Part shown: piece after piece, positions 18,457 to 27,496 of the stretch | Position numbering within the stretch: the first letter of the stretch is position 1 | Layout of the letters: every line of letters begins with the position of its first letter | Assembly (NCBI GenBank): GCA_050249695.1 | Contig: JBFWQA010000002.1 | Location: 434,001-498,000 of the forward strand | Direction: 5' to 3' | From: JACKJP01 sp050249695 | GTDB lineage: Bacteria > Pseudomonadota > Alphaproteobacteria > Rhizobiales > Tepidamorphaceae | Length of the DNA stretch: 64,000 nucleotides | Translations under genes and position numbers: made by a program | Notes under the pieces: generated by a model | Database searches by the model: none | Told to the model about the DNA's origin: nothing | The model's input: the letters and a program-made list of their open reading frames with translations, nothing else

Positions 18457-19071
18457 TCAGCAGGTCAGCGTTCCCTTGGTGGAGGGAATGGCGTCGGCGG
18501 CGCGCGGATCGATGCTGACGGCGGCACGCAGCGCGCGCGCCAGCGCCTTGAACGCGCTTTCGGCGATGTGATGGCTGTTTGCGCCGTAGAAGGTTTCCAC
18601 ATGCACGGTGACACGTGCGTTCTGGGCGAAGGCGTTGAACCATTCGCGGACCAGCTCGGTATCGAACGTGCCGATCTTCTCGGCGGTGAACGTCGTGCGC
18701 CAGACGAGAAAGGGGCGCCCGGAAACGTCGACGGCGACGCGCGTCATCGCCTCGTCCATCGGCAGGTCGAAACTGGCGTAGCGGATGATCCCGCGCCGGT
18801 CGCCCAGCGCCTTGTCGAAAGCCTGACCAAGCGCGATACCGACGTCCTCCACCGTGTGGTGATCGTCGATATGAGTGTCGCCGCTCGCCTTGACGCTGAT
18901 ATCGAAAAGGCCGTGCCGGGCGACCTGTTCGAGCATGTGGTCGAAAAACCCGACGCCCGTCGCAATGTCGGCCCGGCCCGTTCCGTCGAGATCGATCGCG
19001 ACGGAAATGGCGGTTTCATTGGTCTTTCTGTCGAGCTTCGCCTTGCGGCCAGCCGTCTTCATTTCGCCCAC
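18457..19071 (-). CDS. hisB: Imidazoleglycerol-phosphate dehydratase
   Basis: The monofunctional HisB dehydrates imidazole glycerol phosphate. This 204-residue protein has two half-repeats with the manganese-binding histidine clusters: GFFDHMLEQVARHG and DIHIDDHHTVEDVG-type sequence (GDTHIDDHHTVEDVGIALG) in the first half, and ANSHHIAESAFKALARALR in the second. There is no fused HolPase domain. It begins the minus-strand cluster hisB-DUF2628-hisH-hisA-hisF-hisE-coaA, and is divergent from hslV across 200 bp. Confidence 0.97.
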   Translation of the reverse strand: MGEMKTAGRKAKLDRKTNETAISVAIDLDGTGRADIATGVGFFDHMLEQVARHGLFDISVKASGDTHIDDHHTVEDVGIALGQAFDKALGDRRGIIRYASFDLPMDEAMTRVAVDVSGRPFLVWRTTFTAEKIGTFDTELVREWFNAFAQNARVTVHVETFYGANSHHIAESAFKALARALRAAVSIDPRAADAIPSTKGTLTC

Positions 19072-19271
19072 CCGGGTTCAAGAAAGCCGTTTGCGGCGGG
19101 TTTTAACAGGGGATGGCGGCCGTTTCCAGCAAACAAATGGATGGGCTTAACGAGGCTTCATGCGCTCCGGCGGCGGCGGCCCCGGGATCCGTGTGCCCTT
19201 TTCATTCGCGGCCGGCGTCCCTAAATGGGCAGCACGTCTATTCTTTCCGTCCGCAAGAGGCGAGACACTCC

Positions 19272-19835
19272 ATGGCAGAAGACAAGGTTTCGGGCCCGGG
19301 TTGGCACGGCACGACGATCCTGACCGTGCGCAAGGGCGACAAGGTCGTCGTCGCCGGCGACGGCCAGGTCAGCATCGGCAACACCGTCATCAAGAATTCC
19401 GCGCGCAAGGTGCGGCGCATCGGTTCCGGGGACGTCATCGGCGGCTTCGCCGGGGCGACCGCCGACGCCTTCACGCTGTTCGAGCGGCTGGAAAAGAAGC
19501 TCGAACAGTATCCCGGCCAGCTGATGCGGGCGGCGGTGGAGCTTGCCAAGGACTGGCGCACCGACAAGTATCTTCGCCATCTGGAAGCAATGATGATCGT
19601 CGCCGATCCGTCCGTCAGCCTGGTGCTCACCGGCGTCGGCGACGTGCTGGAGCCGGAAGGCAACGTCATGGGCATCGGTTCGGGCGGCAACTACGCGCTG
19701 GCCGCGGCGCGCGCCCTGATGGACAGCGATCTCGATGCCGAAGCCATCGCCCGCAAAGCGATGGCCATCGCCGCCGACATCTGCGTCTTCACCAACAATT
19801 CGCTCGTCGTGGAAACGCTCGATGCTCGCGCGTGA
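19272..19835 (+). CDS. hslV: HslV peptidase subunit of the HslUV protease
   Basis: HslV forms the proteolytic dodecamer of the ATP-dependent HslUV heat-shock protease. The 187-residue precursor has a 13-residue leader and then the catalytic N-terminal threonine at T14 in WHGTTILTVRKG, followed by GDGQVSIGNTVIK and NSARKVRRI typical of the family. The leader before the threonine is longer than in E. coli but usual for rhizobia. ATG 19272 gives the conserved start. Its last 14 bp overlap the membrane-protein gene that separates it from hslU. A CCCTAAAT motif about 55 bp upstream could be part of a heat-shock promoter. Confidence 0.97.
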   Translation: MAEDKVSGPGWHGTTILTVRKGDKVVVAGDGQVSIGNTVIKNSARKVRRIGSGDVIGGFAGATADAFTLFERLEKKLEQYPGQLMRAAVELAKDWRTDKYLRHLEAMMIVADPSVSLVLTGVGDVLEPEGNVMGIGSGGNYALAAARALMDSDLDAEAIARKAMAIAADICVFTNNSLVVETLDARA

Positions 19836-20853
19836 GACGTTGCAGGGCGCCGTTGAGGCAGGCATCCTGACATCCGAACAGGCGGACGGGCTTTCTGCCT
19901 ATCTGGCGGAACGGGAAACCTTGCGGGATCCGGAAAAGGTCCGGTTCACCCACGGATTCCACGACATCTTCATCGGCATCGGCATCGTCATTCTGCTCGT
20001 CGGTATCGGGCTCAGCAACAACATCGCCGCCGCACCGTTCGCGGCGATCACCATCTGGATTCTTGCCGAATGGCTGTCGCGGCTCCGGCGGGCAGCGTTC
20101 CCTTCGCTGATCCTGACACTCGCGTTTCCCCTATTCGCGGGGCTGACACTAGCCTTGGCCATTGGCGGCCTGCCCATCAACGTGACGGCAGTGATGCTCT
20201 TCTCCAATGCCCAGGCCGCCGTCCTGTTCGGCGTCGCCGCCCTTACCGGCGCGCTGGCTTTCTATTGGCGGTTCAACACGCCGATCTCGCTGGCATTGAT
20301 CGCCGGGAGCGCCATCGTACTGGTGATCGCGCTCCTTGAACTGGCCTCGCCCGGGATCACAGCGCGTTGGCTTGCCGCCGAGACCCTGGTTGCCGGGCTC
20401 GGCTGCTTTCTCCTCGCCATGCGGTATGACAGCCGCGATACATCGCGGCGCACGATAAATACCGACAAGGCGTTCTGGCTCCATTTGATGGCAGCGCCCC
20501 TTGTCATCCATTCTTCCGTTTCATATCTGCAAAACGCCGGGTCGGGGTCTCTCTCCGCCGCTGTCCTCATCGCCTTCGTTCTCGTCATGGGCCTCGTCGC
20601 GCTCGTCGTCGACAGGCGCGCGCTCCTGGTATCGGGCCTTGCATATCTTGGCGTTGCCGTCGTGCGGCTGATGATGAGCGCATCGATGGATGCCAATCTG
20701 GCCATTCCGGCCGCGCTTGTCGCGGTCGGCCTCTTCGTTCTGCTCGTGGGTTCGGCCTGGGCGTCCTTGCGCCGCACCATTCTTGCGCCCTTCGCCGGCA
20801 CGCCCCTGCTGAGATTCGTACCTTCGCCAACCAGGAATATCGTTCATGACTGA
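19822..20853 (+). CDS. Polytopic membrane protein encoded between hslV and hslU (DUF2157-like)
   Basis: A 343-residue protein. The first 45 residues are soluble and helical (GILTSEQADGLSAYLAERE), resembling the N-terminal part of DUF2157 proteins, followed by about nine hydrophobic helices running almost to the C-terminus, e.g. IFIGIGIVILLVGIGLSNN and AVLIAFVLVMGLVALVVD. I cannot assign a function. ATG 19822 lies inside hslV (14-bp overlap) and its end overlaps hslU by 8 bp, so all three genes are likely translated from one heat-shock-type transcript. The position is unusual: hslV and hslU are normally adjacent or separated by a small acetyltransferase gene in rhizobia. Confidence 0.75.
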   Translation: MLARETLQGAVEAGILTSEQADGLSAYLAERETLRDPEKVRFTHGFHDIFIGIGIVILLVGIGLSNNIAAAPFAAITIWILAEWLSRLRRAAFPSLILTLAFPLFAGLTLALAIGGLPINVTAVMLFSNAQAAVLFGVAALTGALAFYWRFNTPISLALIAGSAIVLVIALLELASPGITARWLAAETLVAGLGCFLLAMRYDSRDTSRRTINTDKAFWLHLMAAPLVIHSSVSYLQNAGSGSLSAAVLIAFVLVMGLVALVVDRRALLVSGLAYLGVAVVRLMMSASMDANLAIPAALVAVGLFVLLVGSAWASLRRTILAPFAGTPLLRFVPSPTRNIVHD

Positions 20854-22144
20854 CTTCTCGCCCCGCGAGATCGTTTCCGAGCTCGATCGTTTCATCATCG
20901 GCCAGAAGGACGCCAAGCGCGCCGTGGCCATCGCATTGCGCAACCGCTGGCGCCGCCAGCATCTCGATGACGATCTGAGGCAGGAGGTGCTGCCCAAGAA
21001 CATCCTGATGATCGGCCCGACGGGCGTCGGCAAGACGGAGATTTCGCGCCGCCTCGCCAAGCTCGCCAACGCGCCCTTCGTCAAGGTCGAGGCGACCAAG
21101 TTCACTGAGGTGGGCTATGTCGGGCGGGACGTCGAACAGATCATCCGCGATCTGGTGGAGATCGCCATCGGTCAGCTGCGCGACCAGAAGCGGCGCGATG
21201 TCGAGGCGAAGGCGCATCTGAACGCCGAGGCCCGCGTGCTCGACGCGCTGGTCGGGCCAGGTTCGGGCACGGCGACGCGCGATTCGTTCCGCAAGAAACT
21301 GCGCGCCGGCGATCTCGACGACAAGGAGATCGAACTGGAACTGCGGCAGACCGGCAATGCCGGCGCATTCGAGATTCCCGGCATGCCGGGCGCCCAGATG
21401 GTCAATCTCGGCGACATGCTCGGCAAGGCTTTCGGCGGACCGACGAAGACGCGCCGGCTGAGCGTCAAGGAATCCTATCCGCTGCTGATCGCGGAGGAAT
21501 CCGACAAGCTTCTCGACAATGAGCGGATCACGCAGGACGCGATCCATCTGACGGAAAACAGCGGTATCGTGTTCCTCGACGAGATCGACAAGATCTGCGC
21601 GCGCGCCGAGCGCGGCGGCGCCGATGTCAGCCGCGAGGGCGTGCAGCGCGACCTCCTCCCGCTGATCGAGGGCACGACGGTCGCCACCAAGTACGGGCCG
21701 GTCAAGACCGACCATATCCTGTTCATCGCCTCCGGCGCCTTCCATATCGCGAGGCCCTCGGACCTTCTGCCCGAACTGCAGGGCCGCCTGCCGATCCGGG
21801 TGGAACTCAGGGCGCTGACGGAAGAGGACTTCCGCCGCATCCTGACCGAGACGGAGGCCAGCCTGATCAAGCAGTATGTGGCGCTGATGGCGACGGAGGG
21901 CGTGACGCTGGAATTCGCCGACGACGCCATCGAATCGATCGCCCGCATCGCCGTGGAGGTGAACGCGTCGGTAGAGAATATCGGCGCGCGCCGCCTGCAG
22001 ACCGTGATGGAGCGGGTTCTCGACGAGATCAGCTTCGAAGCCCCGGACAAGCATGGCGAGCGGCTGACGGTGGATGCCGCCTATGTGGAGAGCCATATCG
22101 GCGACCTTGCCCGCAACGCCGATCTCAGCCGGTTCATCCTTTAA
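20846..22144 (+). CDS. hslU: HslU ATPase subunit of the HslUV protease
   Basis: HslU is the AAA+ hexameric unfoldase feeding HslV. The 432-residue protein starts TDFSPREIVSELDRFIIGQ, with Walker A GPTGVGKTE at about residues 57-64, Walker B IVFLDEIDKICAR near residue 250, sensor-type RLPIRVEL, and the C-terminal LSRFIL whose tail inserts into HslV to activate it. The inserted I domain lies between the Walker motifs. Its 3' end overlaps the convergent HTH gene by 11 bp. Confidence 0.98.
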   Translation: MTDFSPREIVSELDRFIIGQKDAKRAVAIALRNRWRRQHLDDDLRQEVLPKNILMIGPTGVGKTEISRRLAKLANAPFVKVEATKFTEVGYVGRDVEQIIRDLVEIAIGQLRDQKRRDVEAKAHLNAEARVLDALVGPGSGTATRDSFRKKLRAGDLDDKEIELELRQTGNAGAFEIPGMPGAQMVNLGDMLGKAFGGPTKTRRLSVKESYPLLIAEESDKLLDNERITQDAIHLTENSGIVFLDEIDKICARAERGGADVSREGVQRDLLPLIEGTTVATKYGPVKTDHILFIASGAFHIARPSDLLPELQGRLPIRVELRALTEEDFRRILTETEASLIKQYVALMATEGVTLEFADDAIESIARIAVEVNASVENIGARRLQTVMERVLDEISFEAPDKHGERLTVDAAYVESHIGDLARNADLSRFIL

Positions 22145-22526
22145 GGTCTTCGCCGTCGCCTCGTCGGCCGCCCGTCATCGTCTTCAGCCGCGAGAGCAGT
22201 TCTTCGATGTCGCTGCCCCTCAGCCGGCCGATATCAACGGCGAGACGGTTGGCAAGCTCGGTCGCTTCCGGCGAGAGACCCGACGTATCCACAACAACGC
22301 GCGGATGCGACATCAGCGCCAGGCGCTGCAGCGCCTCGGCCTCATCCCAGATCACATTGAAATAGGCGATGATCCGCTGGAGCAGAAACCAGTTCGGCCG
22401 CCCCCTCTTGCCGTGTTCGAGCGCCGAAAGGTATGCCGGCGAAACTTCAAGCGCGGCGGCCATATCCTGCAGGGTGATGCCGCGCTCATCGCGCATTTCG
22501 CGGATGCGGGCGCCGAACGGCGTCAT
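22134..22526 (-). CDS. XRE-family helix-turn-helix regulator
   Basis: The 130-residue protein has an N-terminal Cro/C1-type HTH at about residues 1-65 (MRDERGITLQDMAAALEVSPAYLSALEHGKR), then a helical C-terminal region with FNVIWDEAEALQRLALMSHPRVVVDTSGL, a pattern seen in small rhizobial regulators. Its targets are unknown. ATG 22526 is the start that overlaps the Smr gene's stop by 4 bp, so it is the last gene of the mltA-smr-regulator operon. Confidence 0.85.
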   Translation of the reverse strand: MTPFGARIREMRDERGITLQDMAAALEVSPAYLSALEHGKRGRPNWFLLQRIIAYFNVIWDEAEALQRLALMSHPRVVVDTSGLSPEATELANRLAVDIGRLRGSDIEELLSRLKTMTGGRRGDGEDLKG

Positions 22527-23101
22527 TTGCCGAGCCGCTCGCGACGGCGAAGCTGAACGTAGATCGCCCTCTCCCCGCCCCGATGCCGATGGGCCGGCGC
22601 CGTGGCCACGACGAACGGCGCGAGCGAAGGCGATGCCAGCCATTTCGGCACCTGCCGGCGCAGGATACCCATTCCCTCGCCGCCGGAGCGGCCCTTGCCG
22701 GTTATCACCATGACCAGCCGCAAGCCGCGCGACGCGCCGTCGCGAATGAACCGGTCCAGCGCCGCGTGGGCGGCGTCCTGGCGCATGCCGTGCAGATCGA
22801 TCGACGCGTCGATGTCGCCGCCGGCCTTAGACAGCTTGCGCAGCAGGCGCGGCTCGATCCGACCCGGCCCGGTGACACGGGGCGCGGGCGGCAGCGGACG
22901 GTAGGCGGGCAGCGCCGTCGACAGCGTCTTCTTCCTGGCCGGCTTTGCCGGTTCAGGCGGACCGCCCGCCGGCTTTTCCCCGGGGGGGCCGATTGCCGCT
23001 GGGTCGCGGCGGCGCAACGGCGTGACTTCCCGCGTGACCGCTTCCCAGAGCCCTGCGTCGTCGTCGCCGGACTTGCCGCCGCGGCCGCGCCGCCCGGTCA
23101 T
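22523..23101 (-). CDS. Smr/MutS2 C-terminal domain protein
   Basis: A 192-residue protein: a charged, proline-rich N-terminal half (residues 1-95, likely disordered) and a C-terminal Smr domain with the signature DLHGMRQDAAHAALDRFI and GKGRSGGEGMGILRRQVPKWL. Smr domains are nicking endonucleases for DNA or RNA in other proteins; the role of the stand-alone bacterial form is not established. It overlaps mltA by 4 bp and the HTH gene by 4 bp. Confidence 0.88.
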   Translation of the reverse strand: MTGRRGRGGKSGDDDAGLWEAVTREVTPLRRRDPAAIGPPGEKPAGGPPEPAKPARKKTLSTALPAYRPLPPAPRVTGPGRIEPRLLRKLSKAGGDIDASIDLHGMRQDAAHAALDRFIRDGASRGLRLVMVITGKGRSGGEGMGILRRQVPKWLASPSLAPFVVATAPAHRHRGGERAIYVQLRRRERLGK

Positions 23102-24228
23102 CTCCGCGCCTCTTTCGGCAGGAGGACGTAGAAATCCACCTCGTGCTGAACGAGACCTGCGATGAACCCGGCGGCGTCGCCGGCGCCGAAGAAGATGTCG
23201 CCGCGCGCCGCGCCGACGATGGCGCTGCCGGTATCCTGAGCGATCATCAGCTGGCCGATGCCAAGCATCGCGCCGCCCGGCCCGACCGGCAGGTCTCCCG
23301 ACAGGAAGACCGGCGTGCCATAGGCGTGGACCTTGTGGTCCACCGCGATGGAGCGGAGCGGGGTCAGCGGGACACCGGCGGCGCCGACGGGTCCGAGCGA
23401 AGGGTCGCCGACGGGCAATTCGCGGAAGAAGATATAGGACTCGTTGCGCCGCATGATCCGTTCGGCCTCGGCCGGATGGGATTTCAGCCAGTCGCGCAGA
23501 CGATCGGCCGTCAATTCTTCCTTGCGCATCAGACCTTCGTCGATCAGAACGCGCCCGACCGGCGTATAGGGATGGCCGTTGCGGCCCGCGAAGCCGACGC
23601 GCATGATGCTTTCGTCGGGCAGATGAATGCGGGCCGAACCCTGGATTTGGACGAAGAAGGCGTCCACGGGATCTTCGAGATAGACCACCGCCTCGGGCGC
23701 CGGGCCCAATGCGCCAGTCTCGATCTCGGCGCGCGTCGGATAGGCCTCCCAGCCGGCCGCGGTCCTGCGCGCGGCGCGGAGCCCCCTGGCGACACCGCGA
23801 GGCGGCTTGTCCGGATCGATATCCTTCAGATCGTCAGGCCGCGCGAGCAGCGGGTAGCGGTAATGAGCGTCAGGTTCGAGCGAACCTTCAAGCTCGGGCT
23901 CGAAATAGCCGGTGACGAACCCCTTGCCCTTCGCGGGCGCAACCCTGAAGGGTTCAAACCATTTTTCGAAGAAGGCCCGGGCCGCGCCGGCGGAAAGACC
24001 GGCACCGCCAGCAGCGGCGCAGGCGCCGGCAAATCTGCCGCTCGACGATTTGGCGCAGGAATGGCGGAAGGCTTTCAGCGCCTGAGCAGGATTGTCGCGA
24101 CCCCAGCCCGACAGATCGGCAAACGCCACCGGCTCAAGTCGGCTACCGTCGGCGAGAACGGTGGCGGCCACGGTCCGCACGGGTGACGCCGCCAGACAGA
24201 AAGCGAGAATGGCGGCGGCGATGCGCAT
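23098..24228 (-). CDS. mltA: Membrane-bound lytic murein transglycosylase A
   Basis: MltA cleaves peptidoglycan glycan strands in the periplasm to give 1,6-anhydromuropeptides. The 376-residue protein begins with a signal peptide (IAAAILAFCLAASPVRTVAA) without a clear lipobox, so it may be periplasmic rather than a lipoprotein. GFVTGYFEPELEGS and VQIQGSARIHLPD lie in the MltA domain, and the 3D domain VDHKVHAYGTPVFLSG followed by MIAQDTGSAIVGAARGDIFFG contains the catalytic aspartate. It starts 14 bp after the Tim44-like gene and overlaps smr, forming one operon. Confidence 0.94.
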   Translation of the reverse strand: MRIAAAILAFCLAASPVRTVAATVLADGSRLEPVAFADLSGWGRDNPAQALKAFRHSCAKSSSGRFAGACAAAGGAGLSAGAARAFFEKWFEPFRVAPAKGKGFVTGYFEPELEGSLEPDAHYRYPLLARPDDLKDIDPDKPPRGVARGLRAARRTAAGWEAYPTRAEIETGALGPAPEAVVYLEDPVDAFFVQIQGSARIHLPDESIMRVGFAGRNGHPYTPVGRVLIDEGLMRKEELTADRLRDWLKSHPAEAERIMRRNESYIFFRELPVGDPSLGPVGAAGVPLTPLRSIAVDHKVHAYGTPVFLSGDLPVGPGGAMLGIGQLMIAQDTGSAIVGAARGDIFFGAGDAAGFIAGLVQHEVDFYVLLPKEARR

Positions 24229-24242
24229 CGTCCCTTCAGGTC

Positions 24243-24974
24243 CTAATCACCAGCTTCGGTGGCAACCAGGCTCCAGTTGGGATCACGCGAGCCCGTGTCG
24301 CGTGCAAACGTCCACACATCCGTGACATCCGCGATCGCCGACGGATCGCCGTCGATCACCTTGCCGTCGGAATCCTTTGTGACCGATATGAGCTTGGAGC
24401 GGATCTGAAGCGTGACATGGGCCTGCCGGCCCTTCATGCCGGCTTCGGTAATCCGCGCCTCGTCGATGCCCACAAAGGTCATCTCGACCTGCTGTCCGGA
24501 TGCCTCACGCTCGGCAATGGCGCCTGCGAAACCCTCATAGACCTCGCGGCTGAGCAGCGAACGCAGCGTCTTGCGATCGCCGCCCGCAAACGCGGTCACA
24601 ATCATCTCATAGGCGGAACGGGCGCCGGCAACGAAAGCGGCGGGGTCGAAGTTGCGGTCGGCGGCGACGATCGCCTGCAGGCCTTCCGCGGCATTGCTGC
24701 CGGGCTGGATATGGGCGCTCCAGTCCGGCGTGGGCTTCGCCGGCGCCGCCCTTGTCTGTTTGGGAAGCGTCACCACATTGTCGCTATCGGCTTTGGCAGG
24801 AGCGGGTTTTTCGACGGCCTCGCCTTCGGCCCTGCCCGCATCGCGCCGCGTATAGGGATCGAAAGGCGGGCGTTCGCTGCCCGTGCGGCGACCGAGAACG
24901 TTTCGCAAGCGCAGGAACAGCACGATCGCGAGCACCAGAAACAGAATTGTATAAATATCGAAAAACCCGTCCAT
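24243..24974 (-). CDS. Tim44/TimA-like domain protein
   Basis: A 243-residue protein with one N-terminal membrane anchor (FDIYTILFLVLAIVLFLRL), a low-complexity linker, and a C-terminal Tim44-like domain (about residues 95-235) with FVAGARSAYEMIVTAFAGGDRKTLRSLLSREVYEGF. The domain is shared with the mitochondrial import motor subunit Tim44; the alphaproteobacterial homologue TimA is membrane associated, with no settled function. It is divergent from fxsA and heads the tim44-mltA-smr-HTH operon. secB lies nearby on the other strand, as usual in rhizobia. Confidence 0.88.
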   Translation of the reverse strand: MDGFFDIYTILFLVLAIVLFLRLRNVLGRRTGSERPPFDPYTRRDAGRAEGEAVEKPAPAKADSDNVVTLPKQTRAAPAKPTPDWSAHIQPGSNAAEGLQAIVAADRNFDPAAFVAGARSAYEMIVTAFAGGDRKTLRSLLSREVYEGFAGAIAEREASGQQVEMTFVGIDEARITEAGMKGRQAHVTLQIRSKLISVTKDSDGKVIDGDPSAIADVTDVWTFARDTGSRDPNWSLVATEAGD

Positions 24975-25061
24975 CTCCGCCTTCGCCAGCGTTTGTGTTT
25001 CGCCCGCACCTGTCGCGTCTTCTATATCTATAGACCTTACCGAGGGAATCCAGAGGCCCCA

Positions 25062-25550
25062 ATGGCAATTCTTCTCCTCGCCTTCGTCGGCGTGCCGCTT
25101 ATCGAGATCGCCCTCTTCATCGAAATAGGCGGACGAATCGGGCTGGCGGCGACGATCGGCGTCGTCATCGCCACCGCGATTCTGGGTTCGATCATGCTGC
25201 GGCTCCAGGGCCTGTCGGCACTCGGATCGATCAACCGTTCGCTGGAGCGCGGTGAATTCCCCGCCGAGGGGCTTCGCGACGGCGCGCTGCTGCTGTTTGC
25301 CGCCGCGCTGCTGCTCACGCCCGGCTTCTTCACCGACGCCATCGGTTTCGCGCTGCTCTTTCCGCCGGTGCGGCGGGCGGTCGGCGCCTTCATCTTCCGC
25401 TATGCCGCCGGCCGCGTAGAGGTGCGCCGCTACGGACCTTCCGGCGACCGCTCCGCGGGCCCGCGCCCGCGAGGACCGGTCGTGATCGAGGGCGAGGCAC
25501 GCGAGATCGACGATGACGAAAGGCGCGGCGGAACGGACCGGCGCCGCTAA
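25062..25550 (+). CDS. fxsA: FxsA-family membrane protein
   Basis: A 162-residue inner-membrane protein with three or four hydrophobic segments: AILLLAFVGVPLIEIALFIEIGG at the start, IGVVIATAILGSIMLRLQGL, and LLLFAAALLLTPGFFTDAIGF. These are the hallmark of FxsA, whose overproduction in E. coli relieves exclusion of phage T7 by the F plasmid; the normal role is unknown. The C-terminal 50 residues are charged and probably disordered. ATG 25062 begins the conserved part. secB follows by 100 bp. Confidence 0.86.
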   Translation: MAILLLAFVGVPLIEIALFIEIGGRIGLAATIGVVIATAILGSIMLRLQGLSALGSINRSLERGEFPAEGLRDGALLLFAAALLLTPGFFTDAIGFALLFPPVRRAVGAFIFRYAAGRVEVRRYGPSGDRSAGPRPRGPVVIEGEAREIDDDERRGGTDRRR

Positions 25551-25650
25551 AGCGCCGTTGCGCCTTGTGCCGCGTTGCGGCGCGTGCTAGCTCGCACCTC
25601 AATCGGGTCCGCCGGACCTGCATCGTGACCACACGGGATTTAAAAAGCCG

Positions 25651-26157
25651 ATGGCGAAGCAGCCCAACGAAACCAATGGCGGAAACGCCACCGCCGGTGC
25701 CGGCGAAGCGCCGGCGATGCCGCAGATCAATGTGCTCGGCCAGTACATCAAGGACCTTTCCTTCGAGAATCCGAACGCCCCTGGCTCGTTCCTAAAGCGC
25801 GGCGAGAAGCAGCCGCCGCTTAACGTGCAGATCAACGTCAACATCAATCCCATCGCCGAGACCGATTTCAACGTCGAATTGGTGCTGGAGGCGAAAGCGG
25901 GCGAAGGCAAGGAACTGCTCTTCAACCTGGAGCTGACCTATGCCGGCATCTTCCGCGTCACCAATGTGGCGCAGGAACATCTGCACCCCATCGTCATGAT
26001 CGAATGTCCGCGCCTGCTCTTTCCGTTCGCGCGTCAGATCATCGCCAACTGCACGCAGCAGGGCGGCTTCCCCCCGATGATGCTCGATCCGATCGATTTC
26101 GTCAGCCTCTATCGCCAGAGGATGGCGCAGCAGCAACAGCCGGCGACGGCGAACTGA
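25651..26157 (+). CDS. secB: Protein-export chaperone SecB
   Basis: SecB is the tetrameric cytosolic chaperone that keeps precursors unfolded and passes them to SecA. The 168-residue protein has an alphaproteobacterial N-terminal extension, then INVLGQYIKDLSFENPNAP, LELTYAGIFRV, and the SecA-contacting C-terminal half with IVMIECPRLLFPFARQIIA and DPIDFVSLYRQRM. It is convergent with dnaQ across 15 bp with no visible terminator. Confidence 0.97.
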   Translation: MAKQPNETNGGNATAGAGEAPAMPQINVLGQYIKDLSFENPNAPGSFLKRGEKQPPLNVQINVNINPIAETDFNVELVLEAKAGEGKELLFNLELTYAGIFRVTNVAQEHLHPIVMIECPRLLFPFARQIIANCTQQGGFPPMMLDPIDFVSLYRQRMAQQQQPATAN

Positions 26158-26172
26158 GGCTGACGGGGTATT

Positions 26173-26859
26173 TCAGTCCGCATAGCGGCGCCAGATCGCA
26201 TTCTCGCCAAGCGTGGCGACGAACGCCTCGTGGGCAGCGCGTTCAATTTCACTGACGCGTTCAGGCAACGGCGCCGGGCGCGCCTCCGGCGCCCTGATGC
26301 CGCCGCCGATCTCCCGGCGCTCGTGCGCGACAAGGGCAAGGCCGGCCTGCCGGCCGCCATTGAGCTCGATATAGACTTCCGCCAGCAGCTCGCAATCGAG
26401 CAGGGCGCCATGTTTGGTGCGCCGGCTGTTGTCGATCCCGTAGCGCTGGCAGAGATCGTCGAGCCTGTTGCCGCCGCCCGGGTGGCGGCGCCGCGCCAGC
26501 GCCAGCGTGTCGACGACGTTGGCGGCATCGAGAGGCTGACGGCCGCAGCGGCGGAGTTCCATGTTGAGGAAGCCGATGTCGAACTCGGCGTTGTGAATCA
26601 CCAGCCGCGCGCCGTCGACGAATGCCAGAAACTCGTCGGCGAGTTCGGCAAAACGCGGCTTGTCGGCGAGGAAGGCGGCTGAAAGGCCGTGCACGGCTTC
26701 GGCTTCGGCCGGCATGTCGCGTTCGGGATTGAAATAGAAATGCCAGTTGCGTCCGGTCGGGATGCCGTTGTCGAGCTCGACGCAGCCGATTTCCACCAGA
26801 CGGTCGCCGGTCAGAGCGTTCAGACCGGTGGTTTCGGTATCAAGGACGATCTCTCGCAA
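26173..26859 (-). CDS. dnaQ: DNA polymerase III epsilon subunit (3'-5' exonuclease)
   Basis: DnaQ is the proofreading subunit of the replicative polymerase. The 228-residue protein carries the three DnaQ exonuclease motifs: Exo I LDTETTGLN (D7, E9), Exo II VIHNAEFDIGFLN near residue 95, and Exo III HGALLDCELLAEVY with the catalytic His/Asp near residues 152-157. The C-terminal tail would contact the alpha subunit. The dnaQ-coaE-aroE-maf-ppsR order on the minus strand, next to the presumed origin, is typical for rhizobia. Confidence 0.97.
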   Translation of the reverse strand: MREIVLDTETTGLNALTGDRLVEIGCVELDNGIPTGRNWHFYFNPERDMPAEAEAVHGLSAAFLADKPRFAELADEFLAFVDGARLVIHNAEFDIGFLNMELRRCGRQPLDAANVVDTLALARRRHPGGGNRLDDLCQRYGIDNSRRTKHGALLDCELLAEVYIELNGGRQAGLALVAHERREIGGGIRAPEARPAPLPERVSEIERAAHEAFVATLGENAIWRRYAD

Positions 26860-26903
26860 CGGTTCGCTTCCCTTCGTGACGGGGCGCAGGATAGCGCCGC
26901 GAA

Positions 26904-27485
26904 TCAGCCCGCGGCAATCGCCGCCAGCGCGTCTTCCACGGCCCTTCGCGTTTCCTCCAGACTGACCCCGGTATCGATGACGATATCGGCGCGCTTGCGC
27001 TTTTCCGCATCGGGCATCTGGCGGGCGAGAATGGCCTCGAATTTTTCCGGCGACATGTTGGGGCGGGCGAGCACGCGTTCGCGCTGCTTTTCAAAGGGTG
27101 CCGAGACGAGCACGGTCGTTGCGACATTCTTTTCGCCGCCGGTCTCGAACAGGAGGGGAATATCGAAGACGACCATCGTGTGGCCGGCGGCCTTGGCGGC
27201 CTCCACGAAGCGCCGCCGGCTTTCATGAACGGCCGGATGGACGATCGCCTCCAGCCGGGCCATCGCGGCGGGATCTGCGAGCGCCGCGGCGAGTTTCGTC
27301 CGGTCGACGCCACGCTCGTCGGTCGCGCCCGGGAAGGCGCTTTCGATCGCAGGCACCAGTTCGCCGCGATAGAGGCGATGCACCTCGGCATCGGCGTCGA
27401 AGACGGGAACGCCGAGATCGCGGAACATCTCCGCGACGGTCGACTTGCCCATGCCGATAGATCCGGTGAGGCCGATGATCTTCAT
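26904..27485 (-). CDS. coaE: Dephospho-CoA kinase
   Basis: CoaE phosphorylates dephospho-CoA, completing coenzyme A synthesis. The 193-residue P-loop kinase starts KIIGLTGSIGMGKSTVAEMF (P-loop residues 8-16), with FDADAEVHRLY, the VVFDIPLLFETGG lid region and RMPDAEK-like RQMPDAEKRKRAD. The longer frame reading from 27572 lies in the aroE end and is unsupported; ATG 27485 starts the conserved sequence. It follows aroE by 11 bp. Confidence 0.97.
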   Translation of the reverse strand: MKIIGLTGSIGMGKSTVAEMFRDLGVPVFDADAEVHRLYRGELVPAIESAFPGATDERGVDRTKLAAALADPAAMARLEAIVHPAVHESRRRFVEAAKAAGHTMVVFDIPLLFETGGEKNVATTVLVSAPFEKQRERVLARPNMSPEKFEAILARQMPDAEKRKRADIVIDTGVSLEETRRAVEDALAAIAAG

Positions 27486-27496
27486 GGCGCCGCCGG

